From positions 1 to 14,488 of the forward strand of contig JAGGXT010000107.1 in NCBI GenBank assembly GCA_021162905.1: a stretch of 14,488 nucleotides of DNA, read 5' to 3'. Below are positions 13,060 to 14,488 of the stretch, piece after piece; positions within the stretch are counted from its first letter, which is position 1, and every line of letters begins with the position of its first letter. The notes beneath the pieces are model-generated. The model had not been told where the DNA came from. It ran no database searches and saw only the letters and a program-made list of their open reading frames with translations. Both the position numbers and the translations under genes were made by a program. Source of the stretch: Candidatus Odinarchaeota archaeon. Lineage in GTDB: Archaea; Asgardarchaeota; JAGGXT01.

Positions 13060-14415
13060 ATGAAAGAAACTATTCTGTTAAAGGATGGTATTGTTGTTAC
13101 GATGAATCCAAAAATGGGAATTTTAGAGAGGGGAAGTATTGTTATATCAGAGGGAAGAATAGCATACGTAGGTAAGGACTCGGATGTTGCAAAAAAGAAC
13201 TGGCACCCCGATATAACTATAGAATTAAAAAATAAAGCCGTGATACCAGGGCTCATAAACACACATAATCATTCCTTTCAAACATTGCTAAAGGATTTTC
13301 TTGCTGACATACCTTTCAGCATCTGGATGAATAAGTTCATATATCCCCTTCTAAGATGTCTTAATAAAGATTTAATGAAACTCTCTACTTATCTAACAAT
13401 TATAGAGATGTTAGAATCAGGAACTGCCACTTTCGTTGATGTTCCCAGATTTCATAGGGATTTTTCAATAGCGGATGGAATTGCAGAGGCTATTAGAGAT
13501 ACGGGAATAAGAGGAATAATCACTTGGGGTATTCACGACAAAGGAGTGCCGGAAGATTTTATAACGAACTCACAGGAGTTAATAAAGGCGTTCAGAAATT
13601 TTAGAGATAGATGGGACGATATTATAAATAAAAATATAAGAGTTGATATTGCAAATCCTGGATTTTGGCATCTTAGTATGGAAGGCATGGAAAAGATCTA
13701 TGAATTAAAAAAGAAATTAGGACTAGTATTACATCTGAATATTGCAAATCATAAACAACTGGTTGATCTTTTTAAACTAAGACATCTTATGAGCGAGGCT
13801 GAGTTTTATGCTGAAAAAGGATTCTTAGATGATAGAACACTTGCTGTTCATGCTGTCTGGCTTAGTAGATATGATTTGCAAATACTTAAAGATTATGGAG
13901 TCAGCATATCACATAACCCGATTAGCAATATGTATTTAAGTTTTGGTACGGCACCAATAGTGGATATGCTGGAATTTGGAATTAATATTTGTTTGGGAAC
14001 AGATGGCCTTAGTAGTTATACACAAAACCTTTTCTTGGTTATGAAAACGGCATTATTACTACATAGAACACATATATTTTCGTCATCTATAAACGCAGAA
14101 ACTGTATTCAAAATGGGAACTATTAATGGTGCCAAAGCATTAAAAATTGATGACATTACAGGATCCATTGAGGTTGGAAAAATGGCTGACTTAGTTATTC
14201 TAAATTTGCAACATGCAAACACAATTCCATTTAGAAGCATGTATGCTATCCTTGTTAATGAAATAGAATCAAAAAATGTAGATACTGTTTTTGTAAATGG
14301 AAAAATTGTAGTTGAAAATGGAAGGATAACTACAATTGATAGGGACAAAATATTAGAAGAGAGCAAGAAAGCTGCATATGAATTGTGGGAGAGGTGCGGT
14401 TTTCTTAAGGAGTGA
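13060..14415 (+). CDS. ATZ/TRZ-type amidohydrolase (SAH/guanine deaminase-like), altered active site
   Basis: The 451-residue protein is a metal-dependent hydrolase of the COG0402 amidohydrolase group, which contains chlorohydrolases and deaminases of adenosylhomocysteine, methylthioadenosine, guanine and cytosine. A small beta domain (1-60, with SEGRIAYVG) surrounds a TIM barrel. The expected metal ligands are present: H69 and H71 (NTHNHS), H225, and D315 (LGTDG); H264 (AVHAVWLS) and SHNPISNMYLSFGTAP match the family. At H225 relatives have His-x-x-Glu with a catalytic Glu that shuttles the proton, but here the stretch is HLNIANHK, with Ile228 at that place. A different acid, a different reaction or loss of hydrolysis are possible. 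The start is ATG 13060 because GGGGGGAT (13047-13054) lies before it; a TTG at 13045 is unlikely. A substrate cannot be named. Confidence 0.88.
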   Translation: MKETILLKDGIVVTMNPKMGILERGSIVISEGRIAYVGKDSDVAKKNWHPDITIELKNKAVIPGLINTHNHSFQTLLKDFLADIPFSIWMNKFIYPLLRCLNKDLMKLSTYLTIIEMLESGTATFVDVPRFHRDFSIADGIAEAIRDTGIRGIITWGIHDKGVPEDFITNSQELIKAFRNFRDRWDDIINKNIRVDIANPGFWHLSMEGMEKIYELKKKLGLVLHLNIANHKQLVDLFKLRHLMSEAEFYAEKGFLDDRTLAVHAVWLSRYDLQILKDYGVSISHNPISNMYLSFGTAPIVDMLEFGINICLGTDGLSSYTQNLFLVMKTALLLHRTHIFSSSINAETVFKMGTINGAKALKIDDITGSIEVGKMADLVILNLQHANTIPFRSMYAILVNEIESKNVDTVFVNGKIVVENGRITTIDRDKILEESKKAAYELWERCGFLKE

Positions 14416-14488
14416 AGTTACAATCTTTTTCATTTTTTCATTAATGCTTCTTAAGAAAAATATTTTAATGAATAGAGCAGTATGTAGA
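14416..14488. other. Window end after the amidohydrolase, no gene seen
   Basis: These 73 bases contain two T-rich runs (TCTTTTTCATTTTTTCATT, about 14431-14443), which fit the U-rich transcription ends of archaea, and then AT-rich sequence with no start codon and ribosome binding site. Confidence 0.35.

Noticed and set aside
12975..13262. Minus-strand open frame upstream of and overlapping the amidohydrolase
   Set aside because: It overlaps the amidohydrolase N-terminus and its promoter region, and shows no recognisable motifs.
14016..14366. Minus-strand open frame within the amidohydrolase
   Set aside because: It is the complementary frame of a gene with clear family motifs.

Overview
The window is from an AT-rich archaeal genome. 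The evidence is a pyruvate-type 2-oxoacid:ferredoxin oxidoreductase encoded as four separate genes in the order gamma-delta-alpha-beta, TATA/BRE-like promoters, GGTGA/GGAGG-type ribosome binding sites complementary to an archaeal 16S 3' end, tightly overlapping gene ends, and a free-standing pyruvate kinase C-terminal-like protein. I cannot fix the lineage from this window; the style suits an anaerobic Thermoproteota/Bathyarchaeia-like heterotroph, which is inference.

Layout. Positions 2-460 (+) hold the 3' part of an unrecognised gene that runs off the left edge. It converges on 462-1049 (-), a stand-alone PK_C-like protein. About 1114-2525 is an IS110-family insertion sequence. Its transposase is interrupted by an in-frame TGA at 1595-1597 and has an Asp-to-Asn change in the catalytic DEDD motif. 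In front of it lies a GC-rich, strongly folded leader (about 1151-1260) that fits an IS110 bridge (guide) RNA. Next comes porGDAB, read leftwards (5536 to 2549). A divergent gene at 5750-6562 (+) encodes a zinc-ribbon/CPBP membrane protease-like protein. A leftward pair at 8313-6833 encodes a galactokinase-like GHMP kinase and a MazG-like NTP pyrophosphohydrolase. A leftward ABC-2 export operon (11226 to 8493) has one ATPase and two different permeases. Finally two rightward genes encode a GPH-family sugar:cation symporter (11573-12967) and an ATZ/TRZ-type amidohydrolase (13060-14415).

How they fit together. PorGDAB oxidises pyruvate (or a related 2-oxoacid) to acyl-CoA, CO2 and reduced ferredoxin. 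The PK_C-like gene lies directly downstream in the same direction and probably adjoined the por operon before the IS110 element landed between them. The GPH symporter, the GHMP kinase and the amidohydrolase suggest uptake and phosphorylation of sugars and processing of a ring or amide compound, but no complete pathway is present.

The most interesting region is the IS110 left end. A long stem can form the body of a guide RNA, and its 3' strand can alternatively pair with the transposase ribosome binding site. The element also has unequal inverted repeats and a TATA-like sequence placed to start transcription at the stem. The amidohydrolase is also unusual: its metal ligands are kept, but the conserved catalytic glutamate position is occupied by isoleucine.
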